A stretch of DNA of 64,000 bases from Rhynchopus sp. YZ270_cl-10. Lineage: Eukaryota > Euglenozoa > Diplonemea > Diplonemida > Diplonemidae. Below, piece by piece: positions 21,586 to 31,952 of the stretch (the first letter of the stretch is position 1; each line of letters starts with the position of its first letter). A model generated the notes under the pieces. It saw nothing but the letters and a program-made list of their open reading frames with translations, made no database searches and was not told the origin of the DNA. Both the position numbers and the translations under genes were made by a program. The DNA is taken from NCBI GenBank assembly GCA_964035575.1, contig OZ037919.1:1-64000 (forward strand), given 5' to 3'.

Positions 21586-22386
21586 CAAGCATGTCCTTAA
21601 ATCCGGGAAAAATCAGGATTTTTCTGATTTTTAAATCTCAAAATTTTCTTATAGAAAAAAAAATTTTCGCGCTGCGCGCGAAAATTTTTCGCGCACAACA
21701 GGAGAAGATATTTATTTGTTGTTGTAGGCCTGCAGTCGGGGTGGTACATTTTTCTCCCCACCACAGTTGGGTGATCTATGATCGTCTCCGTGGGACACGT
21801 AACAGGCTGTGAGAGCTTGTGAGAGCTTACTGAGAGTTAGTGAGAGTTAGTGAGAGCTAGTGGGAGCTGTGGGAGCTTACGTATGTACAGTGCCTTATCC
21901 AAGAATCAGATTTGAAGATTTTTGGGGTCAGTTTGTGTTTCCCCCAAGATGTTTTTCAGTTCTGACTAGCGAAGACATTGGGTACATAGGGAACTGTATT
22001 TTCTTTTCCTTTTGCGGAGCAAAAGGAATAACACAAAATGGCGCCGCAGGCGAAAAAAAAATAGGGTACGGTGTAAAATGTAGCTTTTTACACTACAGAG
22101 TCAGTCAACGAACCCTTTTTTGCGGAGCAAAAAAGTAATAAATAATGGCGCCGCAGGCAAAAAAAATTAGGGGACAGCCTGGGATTTCACGGTGCGGTCA
22201 GTAACTCAGTTCCCCAGGGTACTCCCGTGGTTCAACCACTGTTCTACCAGGAAATTATTCTGACCTCCCTAAAAAAGACACTGCCCCATATCCATATGAA
22301 AATTTTTTCACCGGCAAAAATAAAATTTTCTTATAAAATTTTCTTATAGAAAATCCTGAATCCTAAATCCGATTTAGAGGACAGCA
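21586..22386. mobile_element. 801-bp DNA transposon with 10-bp target duplication
   Basis: Flanked by identical 10-mers TGCACTAGGT at 21576-21585 and 22387-22396. Inverted ends share TGTCCT(C)TAAATC and, further in, CAGGATTTT and TTTTCTTATA. No transposase ORF, so non-autonomous. A 9-11-bp duplication would suit a Mutator-like element, but the ends were not matched to a family. Inside are a partial copy of the TGGGTGATCTATGA MITE (from 21768) and a direct duplication of a TTTTGCGGAGCAAAA ... GGCGCCGCAGGC unit at 22007-22066 and 22116-22173. It landed at the end of the ~63-bp repeat at 21521-21583. Confidence 0.75.
21768..21885 (+). mobile_element. Partial MITE, TGGGTGATCTATGA family
   Basis: Left end and body match the complete copies at 57637-57732 and 53131-53243 (GATCGTCTCCGTG, ACACGTAACAGGCTGTGAGAG). 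The right terminal inverted repeat is missing and the GTGAGAGCTTA-type motif is amplified several times. Confidence 0.65.
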
Positions 22387-22587
22387 TGCACTAGGTTTAA
22401 AAAAAAAAAAAAAAATGCACTACATAGTGTTGTCCGCAACAGGGTCTGTTATTTCACACATTTATGGTTCACCGTAGCCCTCCGTAAGAACAGGACTGTG
22501 CCGTGGGCACCTTGCAGGCTTGGTTATCCCTACACCTGCCACCCATACTGGAAACCCCTCTCAACGGCGTCTGTGTAGCCTCTCGAC

Positions 22588-24012
22588 CTATGAGAACAGA
22601 GCCCAGTCCATAGGGAAGTCCCGCTCTATCTCGCACTTCTGTTCTTGTGTCAGCTTCTCCCCGACAGGCACCTTCATCAGATCTACCATGGTCAGCGAGC
22701 GCCGCTCAGTGGCGATTTCCATAATACCATCGTACGTGACGATGTTGAGGCCATGTGCCATGATGTGCCGTATGTCCACAAGGTGCTTCGCAATGCTCGA
22801 CCACACAGCGCTGGTAAGCCCCGAACAGCTACCGATGCCCAGGGTCTGGATGTTGCAACACGCAATCATGATGTCCCCAAGGATGTCATCCGTCACGTCG
22901 GTGTGCCCACCCAAGCCAAGCAGCTTCAGGTTTCCACCAAACACCCTGACCGCCTCAAGCACCGCAGACGGGGATATTCTCTTGCTCGGATAACAGAGGT
23001 CCAGTTTCGTGATGTTGGGGCACCCCAGTGCAAGCGTCTGCAGTGCAGCATCCGAGATGCGGGAGCAGCTGACGTTCAGTACACGCAGGTTTGCGCAGCG
23101 CGAGAGTGCGCGTATCGCAGAGTCGCCGACGGAGGTTGCACGCAGGTTGACCTCCTCCAGCATCACGTTCTCGCGCAGCATCTCCAGTGCCGCAGAGTCG
23201 TTCACACACCGGCAGTTGCTCAGGTTCACAGAAAGCAGCCCCATGCACTTTCCGAGCGAGGTCAGGCTCTCGCGGTTGACCCACACAAACCCAGGCACGG
23301 CAAGGTGCTCCAACGTGCCGCTGCACGCAGCCGTGATCTGCCGCAGCACTGCGTTCACCTCGTGCGACTCGTAGAAGGCAAAGTCAGGCCCTGAGCGCAC
23401 AAGGTCTGCCAGCTCGGCGGCCCACCCGATGGAGAGACTGCGCAGGTGTGCGGGGGTGTGCTGCAGGAGGGCAGGCAGCACGACGTTCTCATCGCACCCA
23501 CGCAGGTCGAGTGTTGTGATGTTCGTGCACAGCTGCAGGATCTCTGCCAGCGGCGGCGACGACGGGCAGTTGACGAGACGCAGCGTTGCCAGGCGTGGTG
23601 CTGCCATGTCGACACACCGCGACGCTTTCAAGAAGTCCTCTGGGATGCGCATGTTCGAGAGCGAGAGCTCCTCCAGCGTGCTGCGGGAGGACTTAAGCAT
23701 GCTCAGCAGGAGGCGGGTCACTGTTGCGGGGTCTTCCCAGACAACCTTTGTCAGGATCACACGCGTGAGGGGGCGTCCCGAGCGGAAGAGCGACGAGAGC
23801 GTCGACACTGTGCAGGGCGTGGGCGCGGGGCCTACTGTGCGGAGAAGGCTGGGCGTGACCTCGCGCACACCTACCCACATCTCTGCCACCGTGCGGAAGC
23901 TGCGAGCCACTGCGCCGCTGCGGAAGCGCTCCACAAGGTCGAGGTAGGACATCACCTCAGAGAGCACGTTCACGTTGAGCAGGCATGCTGCCACATCGGT
24001 GGTGGGTGCCAT
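22588..24012 (-). CDS. F-box-like/leucine-rich repeat protein
   Basis: 474 residues from the ATG at 24012, preferred over an upstream in-frame Met at 24066 because it follows a pyrimidine-rich tract ending CACAAG and begins the folded part. Residues ~8-48 (LLNVNVLSEVMSYLDLVERFRSG) resemble an F-box. The rest is a run of ~26-residue leucine-rich repeats of the cysteine-containing/RNI type (LTSLGKCMGLLSVNLSNC, LSRCANLRVLNVSCSRISDAAL, LALGCPNITKLDL). By family analogy it would be a substrate adaptor of an SCF ubiquitin ligase; the F-box call is weaker than the LRR call. Single exon, GC-rich, next gene on the same strand as NDUFV2. Confidence 0.85.
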   Translation of the reverse strand: MAPTTDVAACLLNVNVLSEVMSYLDLVERFRSGAVARSFRTVAEMWVGVREVTPSLLRTVGPAPTPCTVSTLSSLFRSGRPLTRVILTKVVWEDPATVTRLLLSMLKSSRSTLEELSLSNMRIPEDFLKASRCVDMAAPRLATLRLVNCPSSPPLAEILQLCTNITTLDLRGCDENVVLPALLQHTPAHLRSLSIGWAAELADLVRSGPDFAFYESHEVNAVLRQITAACSGTLEHLAVPGFVWVNRESLTSLGKCMGLLSVNLSNCRCVNDSAALEMLRENVMLEEVNLRATSVGDSAIRALSRCANLRVLNVSCSRISDAALQTLALGCPNITKLDLCYPSKRISPSAVLEAVRVFGGNLKLLGLGGHTDVTDDILGDIMIACCNIQTLGIGSCSGLTSAVWSSIAKHLVDIRHIMAHGLNIVTYDGIMEIATERRSLTMVDLMKVPVGEKLTQEQKCEIERDFPMDWALFS

Positions 24013-27000
24013 GCCTTGTGCAGGTGGGTGGGGGTGGTCTTGGTGTGGGTAGTTCTGCCCGCACACCTCGTCACAGCATATGGGGTACGTACAACCAATG
24101 GGGTGGGGGAAGGGGAAGAGGAAGAGGGGGAGGGGTGTGTGTGAACGGGTTGACTATGCGCTTGTGTGTGTGGTTCTGTGTCGTGTGGTATGAGAGCAGA
24201 GGAGAGGCGGGGTGAAACAGTAGAAGAATTGCGATAAAAGCCTTTCAGACGACTCTAAGCCTGTCGTACGTCAGCCACCTCGATCAAAATCTTATAGAGA
24301 TACAGAGGAGGAGGATTGGGGCAGGTAGGTAGGTAGGCGGGCGTTGAGAACAGAATTTTGAAGGAAGGAAAAATGCGGAAAACAATTTCTGCGACGCTGT
24401 GGCTTTTATTTTGCTTTTTGTTTCGTATCCTTCAGCTTTTTTTAAAATTACTTTTTTTTTTTGTGGCAAAACCCACGTAATGTGAGTCGCGATACTACCT
24501 CATACCCCAATGACAATTAAACTCTAAAACCCCTCATACGTTATATTCCCTGTACATAGGGAAAGAGAGATCGCACTTTAAATGAATGTACCTCACATCT
24601 GGGGGGAAAAGGGAATAAAAGACAGACAGAAATCTTGGCAGATTGACTGGGACTCCTGTGCAAACGCAACTCTGAATCTAGAGGTGCGGGAACAGGATCA
24701 TGGCTACCCACTGCCACTCGGATCTCCCCTTGGCATACTTGAGCATCTGAGTGTTTTGCTTATCTGAACATTTGAGCCCACCCTTGGGGTGCACAAACCT
24801 GCAAAGCAGTGAGCCACTTCCCTGCGTGACAGGGATAGCAACACACCCCCTTTGCAGGTATCGAACGAAATCAACTTTGACACATCACACTGTTCTTTAC
24901 TATCATATCGACACACATCACTTAAGGTAAAGATCTGTGCTCAATGTCGTCTGAAGGCTATGTACTACAGAAGGTTTAAAAAAAAAAAAAAAAGGTTTTT
25001 TTGATAATCTGACAACGGCAGCCACCGTACAAAGTGGTCTGCGAGCAGTTAGTTTTTGGTTGTTTTGTTTTGTTTTTGAAGAGAAAAAAAAAAAAAAAAA
25101 ATGGGGGAGAGAGAAGAAGAGGGGATGTGAAACGAGAGATATCCGTGCAAAGGGTGCCTGACTCTCTTCACATAGAGTCAGGCAATATCACTTTCGACAC
25201 GGGTCTCCCTGATTACTAAGGAAAGATGCATGGGGTGTTTTTCCCCCCTTTTTTGTTTGTTTGTCAGTCCTGTTCACGCTCTTCGTTCAAGCCAGAAACG
25301 TTAACTTAAGCTTTGGTACAGAGGCCCGTGCGATAAACGGTGCAATGAGCGACTAGCGTTCCACCTCAAATGGTGGTCACATTTTGAACACACTTCCCTT
25401 TCAGCATTCAAACAACACACCAGTGGGACAAGTAGGTGGCACACGTTGCTTGTCACAGGGGGGGTTCTTTCATATCGCAGATCCGGTGTGCGGTTCCTTA
25501 GGCCCCAACTGTCTTTCACCACAGCAAGTACATTGCTGGGGCAGGGAGGGCTCGTTCAATCTGAATTTTTCGACGAAAAAGGGCGTGCAAGGTGGAGCGA
25601 TTGACCCACAAAGGTGGCACACAAAAAAAAGGGGGAGGGTTTTATTAGGTGACACTGAGTCTCTCGTCTCTCTCCTTACCAATAATCACCTAGAAACCCA
25701 TGAGAGAGGGAGTGGGGTATAAAAACGAACCGAATCCATCTTACCTCAGATTCACCTTTAAAAAAAATACAACATTTTTTTTTTCAAAATACACAAAAAA
25801 AAGAAAGGGTAACCCTACACGATACGAAGGTTGGCTTCCCTTTTTTTGTCCTATAATGGTGTTGTTGCTGTTTTTTTTTGTTTGTTTTTTTTTTTTTGTT
25901 TTTTTGTTTTTTTTTTTGTCCGGCTTATTTTTCTTTCTCTTTCTGTTGTATCGACAATCACCCACCAAAGAAGTGGGTCTCCTGCACTCAAATATCACCC
26001 AAAGGCTCGGAAACTGACAGACAGAACACCTCATCCCTGCTTCATATAGCGAAGTGTCGCAAAAGATGACATATTAGGAACTCTGGTCTTGCCGTTGTTT
26101 TTGCCATGATGCACTTTTTTTTTTCATCTTTTTTTATAAAAAAATTTGGTAAAAAAAAATCCCCATCAAGGGAACAGTAATGATTGTTGAGAATCAGTTA
26201 TTTTATTCTATTCTGTTTTTGCTGGACTCTTTTTTTTCATAATATTACTTTGTGTGTACCCACACAGAGAGAGGGAAGGGGAAAACAAGAGGACTGACAG
26301 TATACCATTATATAGGGACGGAAACAGCTGCACCAGGGCGGCCTATGAGTGACAACATGAAGGCTAGGGACGGGGACCGTACCCTTTTTGAGGGTTGCAG
26401 ATGGATGAGATAAAAAAAGGGGGGGATTATATAAAGATGGCCCTAAGCCTGTTGTAGCTTAGTCACCTGAAAAAAACAAAAATATTTAAAAAAAAAAAAA
26501 AGAAAGGTTTATAAGATGAACCAGCCTCTCGTTGCTTAGTCACCTTGATCACAAATTGTTATCGAACACCGGTATATAAAAATGGCGGGGTTTGGGGGGG
26601 TTTTGGCAAGAACACATAGAAAAGAACAGAACAGAACGGGAAGTCCTTTGGGAATAGCTCCCAGGTAAATAACTACACTGTTCGGAACACCACGCGCTTT
26701 CCTCCCCCCACACACACAAGGCCTTCTTGGATACAATTTTATTTCTTTCAAACCCCCAAAAGGCCCGAAAACCGTGTACTATACTATACGGCGGAGGTGG
26801 GAGCACAAAAGGGGGGAAGGGGGATTGGTGAAGACTCTCTCTGGTATAGAAGAGTGTGTGTTTCATTTCCAGACATTGTTTGCATACTCGTACAAAGTAA
26901 GAAAGCTTTAAACAGGTAACTAATTGGGGAGTGGGGCATGGGCATGCCGGGATTGCGTACCTCTCGAGTGCCGACCCACAGAAACACATGGGGCCATATT

Positions 27001-27190
27001 CTGCGCAAGAATTGCCCCTATTAGTTATCAGTCAGAAGGCCTGCATCACTCCTCTGAACACAAAGGTGTCCAAGAAGCTATTGCAGGCACCTCTTTCGAC
27101 TGACCCTCATACGACCCCAGCCTTTGAAAAGCACAAATACCAAGAAGAAAGAATCGGTTGCACCATGCGTCTGTACCTCTCTGTGCACCA
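24013..27190. other. Long AT-rich intergenic region
   Basis: No gene recognised. Hairpin-family members occur at about 24247-24290, 24581-24600, 26433-26475 and 26513-26553. A copy of the GCAGGCACCTC repeat lies at 27081-27140. Poly(A)/poly(T) tracts are abundant (24977-24991, 25086-25101, 25870-25918). Short ORFs translate from homopolymers or are otherwise unremarkable. Confidence 0.5.
26433..26475. repeat. Short hairpin element
   Basis: AAGATGGC, CTAAGC (26443-26448), 8-base loop, GCTTAG (26457-26462), TCACCTGAAA. Same family as 20794-20840; a second member lies 70 bp downstream at 26513-26553. Confidence 0.6.
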
Positions 27191-27198
27191 CTTCTCGT

Positions 27199-27807
27199 CA
27201 GGGTGTTTCCTAATTTTGGAAATTTTCCGGAAAATTCCGACATCCGGAAGCAAATTTTTTCCCAAAAAAAGTGGGTTTTCAGCCCCAAAACATGCCGCAA
27301 TTGGCATTTCCGGAATCCGTCCGCGCTGTGGTGGGGTCACTTTGCCGAAATGGCCAAGTTCTTGGTTTTGGTCAAAATGAGTGTAAGGTAAAGGGGACCA
27401 GGTAAATCCCACAACCCCGAAAACATGAAAATGCTCGAAAACACCGGCATTTGCATTTTCGGAATCCGCCCGTTCTGTGGTGGGGTCACTTTGCCGAAAT
27501 GGACAAGTTCTTGGTTTTGGTCAAACCCGTCAGTGTAAGGTAAAGGGGGCCAAGTGTTTGCCTGTAGAAACTGGTAGGAACAGGCAGCGCCGCAGGCGCA
27601 CGGTACCCAACATCGGTGAAAATAAAAATTCCCGAAAACTGCTTTATTTGAATGATTGGAGCGATCCAGAACAGCGAACATACTTTTTTCGGGAAAATAC
27701 CAAAAAATAAACACTTTAAATACGTCCCTAATTTTTTCCCGCAAATTTTTTCCCTGGCCAATTTTTTCCAAATCCCCGGAAGCGGAAGCAAATTAGGAAA
27801 CACCCTG
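27199..27807. mobile_element. 609-bp hAT-like non-autonomous DNA transposon
   Basis: 18-bp terminal inverted repeats CAGGGTGTTTCCTAATTT at both ends, flanked by a perfect 8-bp duplication CTTCTCGT (27191-27198 and 27808-27815). An 8-bp duplication and CAGGG ends are typical of the hAT superfamily. No transposase. Inside, a ~100-bp unit is tandemly duplicated (27303-27402, 27450-27552; GCTGTGGTGGGGTCACTTTG core). A GC-rich motif at 27583-27610 (CAGCGCCGCAGGCGCACGG) recurs in the 3.3-kb element at 44252-47535. Confidence 0.9.
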
Positions 27808-27815
27808 CTTCTCGT

Positions 27816-27816
27816 A

Positions 27817-27859
<43 letters not shown>

Positions 27860-28121
27860 AAAGACACGGGCAAGGCTTCTCATAGACCTACCCACAGTTG
27901 CTTTCACACATACACTCTTCGTTGGTTCTTTCAAAAAAAAAGGATATACTAAAAAGAACTATTGTGGAGCACATCCTTGGGTGTCGACACTGATACAACC
28001 AAGTTTTTTGAGAAACACAAAAAGGGGGCGGGTTGGAGTGGCTGAAGGGTGATTCGCACTTCTTGCACACTTTCTGCCCCCCAATTCAGACACACCAGAG
28101 GTGTCTACACGTTATCAATTA
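27816..28121. other. Spacer between two hAT-like elements
   Basis: Starts with a 38-base A run (27818-27855). Contains an inverted-orientation member of the GTGTAGACACCC repeat at 27962-28012. No gene. Confidence 0.5.
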
Positions 28122-28286
28122 CAGGGTTTCCGCCAAGCCCATATTCGGTGGGGTGATGGTTGATGGTTAGCAATACCCCTGGCGCGCGACGACCGCTTTT
28201 GTGGGGGGGAAATTATTGTTTTTTTTGCGGGTCTTTTTTGATGGCCTCCCCAATTTCTGAAACCCCAAATCCTGGCGGAAACCCTG
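28122..28286. mobile_element. 165-bp hAT-like MITE candidate
   Basis: Ends are inverted repeats of CAGGGTTTCCGCCA(A/G)G. The 8 bases on each side do not match convincingly, so the target duplication has decayed or the assignment is wrong. No coding capacity. Confidence 0.55.
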
Positions 28287-29029
28287 AATTATTCAGAAAA
28301 AAAAAATCATAAAAAAGCGAACGACTCTGTGGACGAAGGCGGCAGAAAAAAGAGGGAAGCCCCCCTGAAAGATGAATGTGCCTCGCTGCACACATCTTAC
28401 ACAAAAAATGGAAAGACGACCTCGGAGTCATAGCAATAAGACCACGCGGAACGTAAACAAAGTAACGTTTAAAACACTAAAGTGGGTGCGATACAGGAAA
28501 ACGGGGGGAAGAGAACCAACACAAGGCAGGTGCGTATGTGTTCTCATTGCATTCAGCCCATACGCATACCAGAAGTGGCACTGTGGGGAAGCGAGGGAAT
28601 GGTGTGGATGATGAGGCTCCCGCGGTAATCCTTGACTGCGGCATCTAGTGTCGACAGAAGCAAAGCACTGTCAAGAAGTAAAATACTGCAACGCAATCAA
28701 GTTTTAAAAAGTAGAAAAATGTGGGGGGGATGTCAGATGAGGCAATTCGTCACCTTGCGGAGGGGGGAGGAGGGCCTGTGATTGTCCAGTTGGAGACTGG
28801 CCTTAAAAGCATCTCGCAAAAGACCCTGTGCACACGAAGCCAACAGTAGAAAAGAAAAAGGGGACGTGAACCATGCACGAAGAGTGCACAGGGGGGGAGA
28901 TGCATCAAGACCATGTGGACGAAGCCGTAGCTGCTTCCGTTTCTTTCGCTTCTCTCGTAGTGGTTGCAGAGGGTGGCAGTGGGCTCGCATTTACTGGTCG
29001 AGCCCGCTGCCGCTGACAGGTGCACGCAT
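28287..29029. other. Intergenic region 3' of the TPR gene
   Basis: Contains a hairpin-family member at 28371-28401 with stem TGTGC/GCACA and an outer GATG/CATC pairing. No gene recognised. Confidence 0.5.
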
Positions 29030-31738
29030 TCACATGAGGCTGCACGACGAGCGCTTAGTCTGGGGCGTGGCGGGTTCCGGAACAGTCTCGACAGGAGGAA
29101 TAGACGGCTGCGACGTGCTCGAAGCGTTGCTGTCACTCTCGCCTGACTTCTCCATAAGCTGTGCCTTGCTGAGGACAGTGCCGTCCTCGAGTGTCGTGCT
29201 CTCGCCATCCTTCAAGAGCGCAGCCAACTTCGCAAACGACTTCTTGATGCGCGGGTTCAATGCAATCACACGTTTCAGAAGCTCTGCCTTCGTCATCACC
29301 GTCCCGTCCTCAAGTGTCGTTGACTCTTCCTCCTTCACAATCGCAGAAAGGTTGTAGAAAGCCTCGCTGTACGTAGGGTCGAGGTGTATCGCACGCTGCA
29401 GCAGCGCCGTCTGCGCCATCTCCTGCCCATTGTGCAGTGTCGTTGTGCCGTGCATGGGAAGCATGATTGCAAGGGAGAGGTACGCCTGCTTGAACTCAGG
29501 GCTAAGTTCGATAACACGTTTGAACATCTGCTCGCGTGTCACTTCCTCTCCGCTGTCCAGTTTGTAGGTTCCCTGCTTGGGGAGCAGCAGACCCAGGTTG
29601 TAGTGCGCCTGTGCAAAGTTTGGGTCGAGCACCACGGCCCGTGCGTAGAGGTCCTCCTTTGTCAGTGTTGTCCCGTCCTCAAGTGTTGTGCTTCCGTGGC
29701 GTGGGAGGAGCAGACCCAGCTGGAAGTAGACCTGGCCCTGCAGAGGGTCCAACGAAATGACGCGCTTCAACAACTGCATCTTCGTCATTGTCTTGCCGTT
29801 CGGGAACACAGCCGTCTCCACCAAGTGGCTCAAGCAATAGAATGCTTCGCCGTCGTTTGGGTTGAGCGCCACTGCCTTGACGAAGAGCTCCTCCTGTGTC
29901 ATGCGCGTGCCGTCCTCAAGCGTCGTGGCTGTGTCCTTCTCAAGCAACGCACCCAACGTGGTGAGCGCAAGACTGTCCGTCGAGTCGAGGTGAACAGCAC
30001 GCTTGTAGAGCGCCTCCTGCGTCATGACAACGCCGTTCTCCAGAGTCGTCTCACCTCCATGCGGGAGGAGCAGGCCCAGGTTGTAGAAGGCTTGGTTCGA
30101 TGAGGCGTCGAGGGCAATCGCACGCTTGAAGAGTTGCTCCTTTGTCATCTCCACGCCGTCGAGTGTGGTGGTCTCCCCGTTGGGGAGGGAGAGGCCCAGG
30201 ATGCAGTGTGCGGTGCTGTTCTTTGAGTCGAGTGTGATGACCTCCTTTATTGCTTGCATCCGTGAGTCGCCGTCGGACTTGGGCGAGAGAGAAATTGCAT
30301 GCTGAAGAAGCTCGTGTGCAGTGGGGGCTCTGAGTGGGGGATGCTGGAGGTTGTTGCTGGAGAGTTGGGGGAAGCACATTGAGGTTTCTAACTCGATGCC
30401 TTTCATCGCAGCGTCGCTGTCTGCTTCTGGTGTGTCAGGCTCGTTCGCTTTCTCTTTAAGCTGTGCCTTGCTGAGGACAGTGCCGTCCTCGAGTGTCGTG
30501 CTCTCGCCATCCTTCAAGAGCGCAGCCAACTTCGCAAACGACTTCTTGATGCACGGGTTCAATGCAATCACACGCTTCAGAAGCTCTGCCTTCGTCATCA
30601 CCGTCCCGTCCTCAAGTGTCGTTGACTCTTCCTCCTTCACAATCGCAGAAAGGTTGTAGAAAGCCTCGCTGTACGTAGGGTCGAGGTGTATCGCACGCTG
30701 CAGCAGCGCCGTCTGCGCCATCTCCTGCCCATTGTGCAGTGTCGTTGTGCCGTGCATGGGAAGCATGATTGCAAGGGAGAGGTACGCCTGCTTGAACTCA
30801 GGGCTAAGTTCGATGACACGTTTGAACATCTGCTCACGTGTCACTTCTTCTCCGCTGTCCAGTTTGTAGGTTCCCTGCTTGGGGAGCAGCAGGCCCAGGT
30901 TGTAGTGTGCCTGTGCAAAGTTTGGGTCGAGCGCCACGGCCCGTGCGTAGAGGTCCTCCTTTGTCAGTGTTGTCCCGTCCTCAAGTGTTGTGCTTCCGTG
31001 GCGTGGGAGGAGCAGGCCCAGGCTGTAGAACGCTTCGCTGAAGTCGTCTTCAATGGCAATGGCGCGCTTGAGGAGCGCCTTTTTGTCCATCTCCACGCCG
31101 TCCACGATGTGCGACGCACTTTCGCACACTGCCGCCAGTGTGTACAGCGTCTGCGCGCTGTCCGGGTTGAGCGCCACTGCCTTGACGAAGAGCTCCTCCT
31201 GTGTCATGCGCGTGCCGTCCTCAAGCGTCGTGGCTGTGTCCTTCTCAAGCAACGCACCCAACGTGGTGAGCGCAAGACTGTCAGTCGAGTCGAGGTGAAC
31301 AGCACGCTTGTAGAGCGCCTCCTGCGTCATGACAACACCGTTCTCCAGAGTTGTCTCGCCTCCATGCGGGAGGAGCAGGCCCAGGTTGTAGAAGGCTTGG
31401 TTCGATGAGGCGTCGAGGGCAATTGCACGCTTGAAGAGTTGCTCCTTTGTCATCTCCACGCCGTCGAGTGTGGTGGTCTCCCCGTTGGGGAGGGAGAGGC
31501 CCAGGATGCAGTGTGCGGTGCTGTTCTTTGAGTCGAGTGTGATGGCTTCTTTGAGCAGCTTCTCACGCTCTTCGCATTCGAACTCCACGTTGTCGCAGTT
31601 GAGTGATATCGCCTGCTTCACGAGCTGCGTTGACTCGTCCTTCCTGTGCCCTGCCTCCCCAGCCTCTGCTTCGCACGCATGGAACACTAGAGACTCGTTC
31701 CCGCAGCCGTCCACACCCGCACCCTCGGCTCCGGGCAT
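29030..31738 (-). CDS. Tetratricopeptide-repeat protein with internal duplication and CaaX-like end
   Basis: 902 residues from the ATG at 31738, which lies 4 bases after a CGGTAG acceptor-like site; the longer open frame upstream lacks an ATG start and reads through a T-rich tract. About 20 repeats of ~36 residues with TPR spacing are present (LGLLLP..G.TTLEDGT.MTK..L.KRAIALDP). The acidic loop between helices is unusual for TPRs and highly constant. Two ~360-residue halves (DNA 29150-30245 and 30460-31545) are nearly identical except for one divergent patch. The protein ends KRSSCSLM, a farnesylation-type CaaX motif, suggesting membrane attachment. Likely a protein-protein interaction scaffold; partners unknown. 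Confidence 0.85.
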   Translation of the reverse strand: MPGAEGAGVDGCGNESLVFHACEAEAGEAGHRKDESTQLVKQAISLNCDNVEFECEEREKLLKEAITLDSKNSTAHCILGLSLPNGETTTLDGVEMTKEQLFKRAIALDASSNQAFYNLGLLLPHGGETTLENGVVMTQEALYKRAVHLDSTDSLALTTLGALLEKDTATTLEDGTRMTQEELFVKAVALNPDSAQTLYTLAAVCESASHIVDGVEMDKKALLKRAIAIEDDFSEAFYSLGLLLPRHGSTTLEDGTTLTKEDLYARAVALDPNFAQAHYNLGLLLPKQGTYKLDSGEEVTREQMFKRVIELSPEFKQAYLSLAIMLPMHGTTTLHNGQEMAQTALLQRAIHLDPTYSEAFYNLSAIVKEEESTTLEDGTVMTKAELLKRVIALNPCIKKSFAKLAALLKDGESTTLEDGTVLSKAQLKEKANEPDTPEADSDAAMKGIELETSMCFPQLSSNNLQHPPLRAPTAHELLQHAISLSPKSDGDSRMQAIKEVITLDSKNSTAHCILGLSLPNGETTTLDGVEMTKEQLFKRAIALDASSNQAFYNLGLLLPHGGETTLENGVVMTQEALYKRAVHLDSTDSLALTTLGALLEKDTATTLEDGTRMTQEELFVKAVALNPNDGEAFYCLSHLVETAVFPNGKTMTKMQLLKRVISLDPLQGQVYFQLGLLLPRHGSTTLEDGTTLTKEDLYARAVVLDPNFAQAHYNLGLLLPKQGTYKLDSGEEVTREQMFKRVIELSPEFKQAYLSLAIMLPMHGTTTLHNGQEMAQTALLQRAIHLDPTYSEAFYNLSAIVKEEESTTLEDGTVMTKAELLKRVIALNPRIKKSFAKLAALLKDGESTTLEDGTVLSKAQLMEKSGESDSNASSTSQPSIPPVETVPEPATPQTKRSSCSLM

Positions 31739-31952
31739 TCTCCTACCGCTGATATGCTTAGAGTGTACAAATGTCTTGGGAGAGCATGCACGTATCCACC
31801 TGTGGAGTAGGGTGAGTAAGGTTGCTGGGAGACAACGTGCACAATTAAAAAAAATAAGCAAAACAAAATAGCTGAGTACATTGTGAGCAGAAGACGTGCC
31901 TCCCCGTGGCATATCCCTGCGCACACCGGTGCAGCTAGAAGACGATCTCGAC

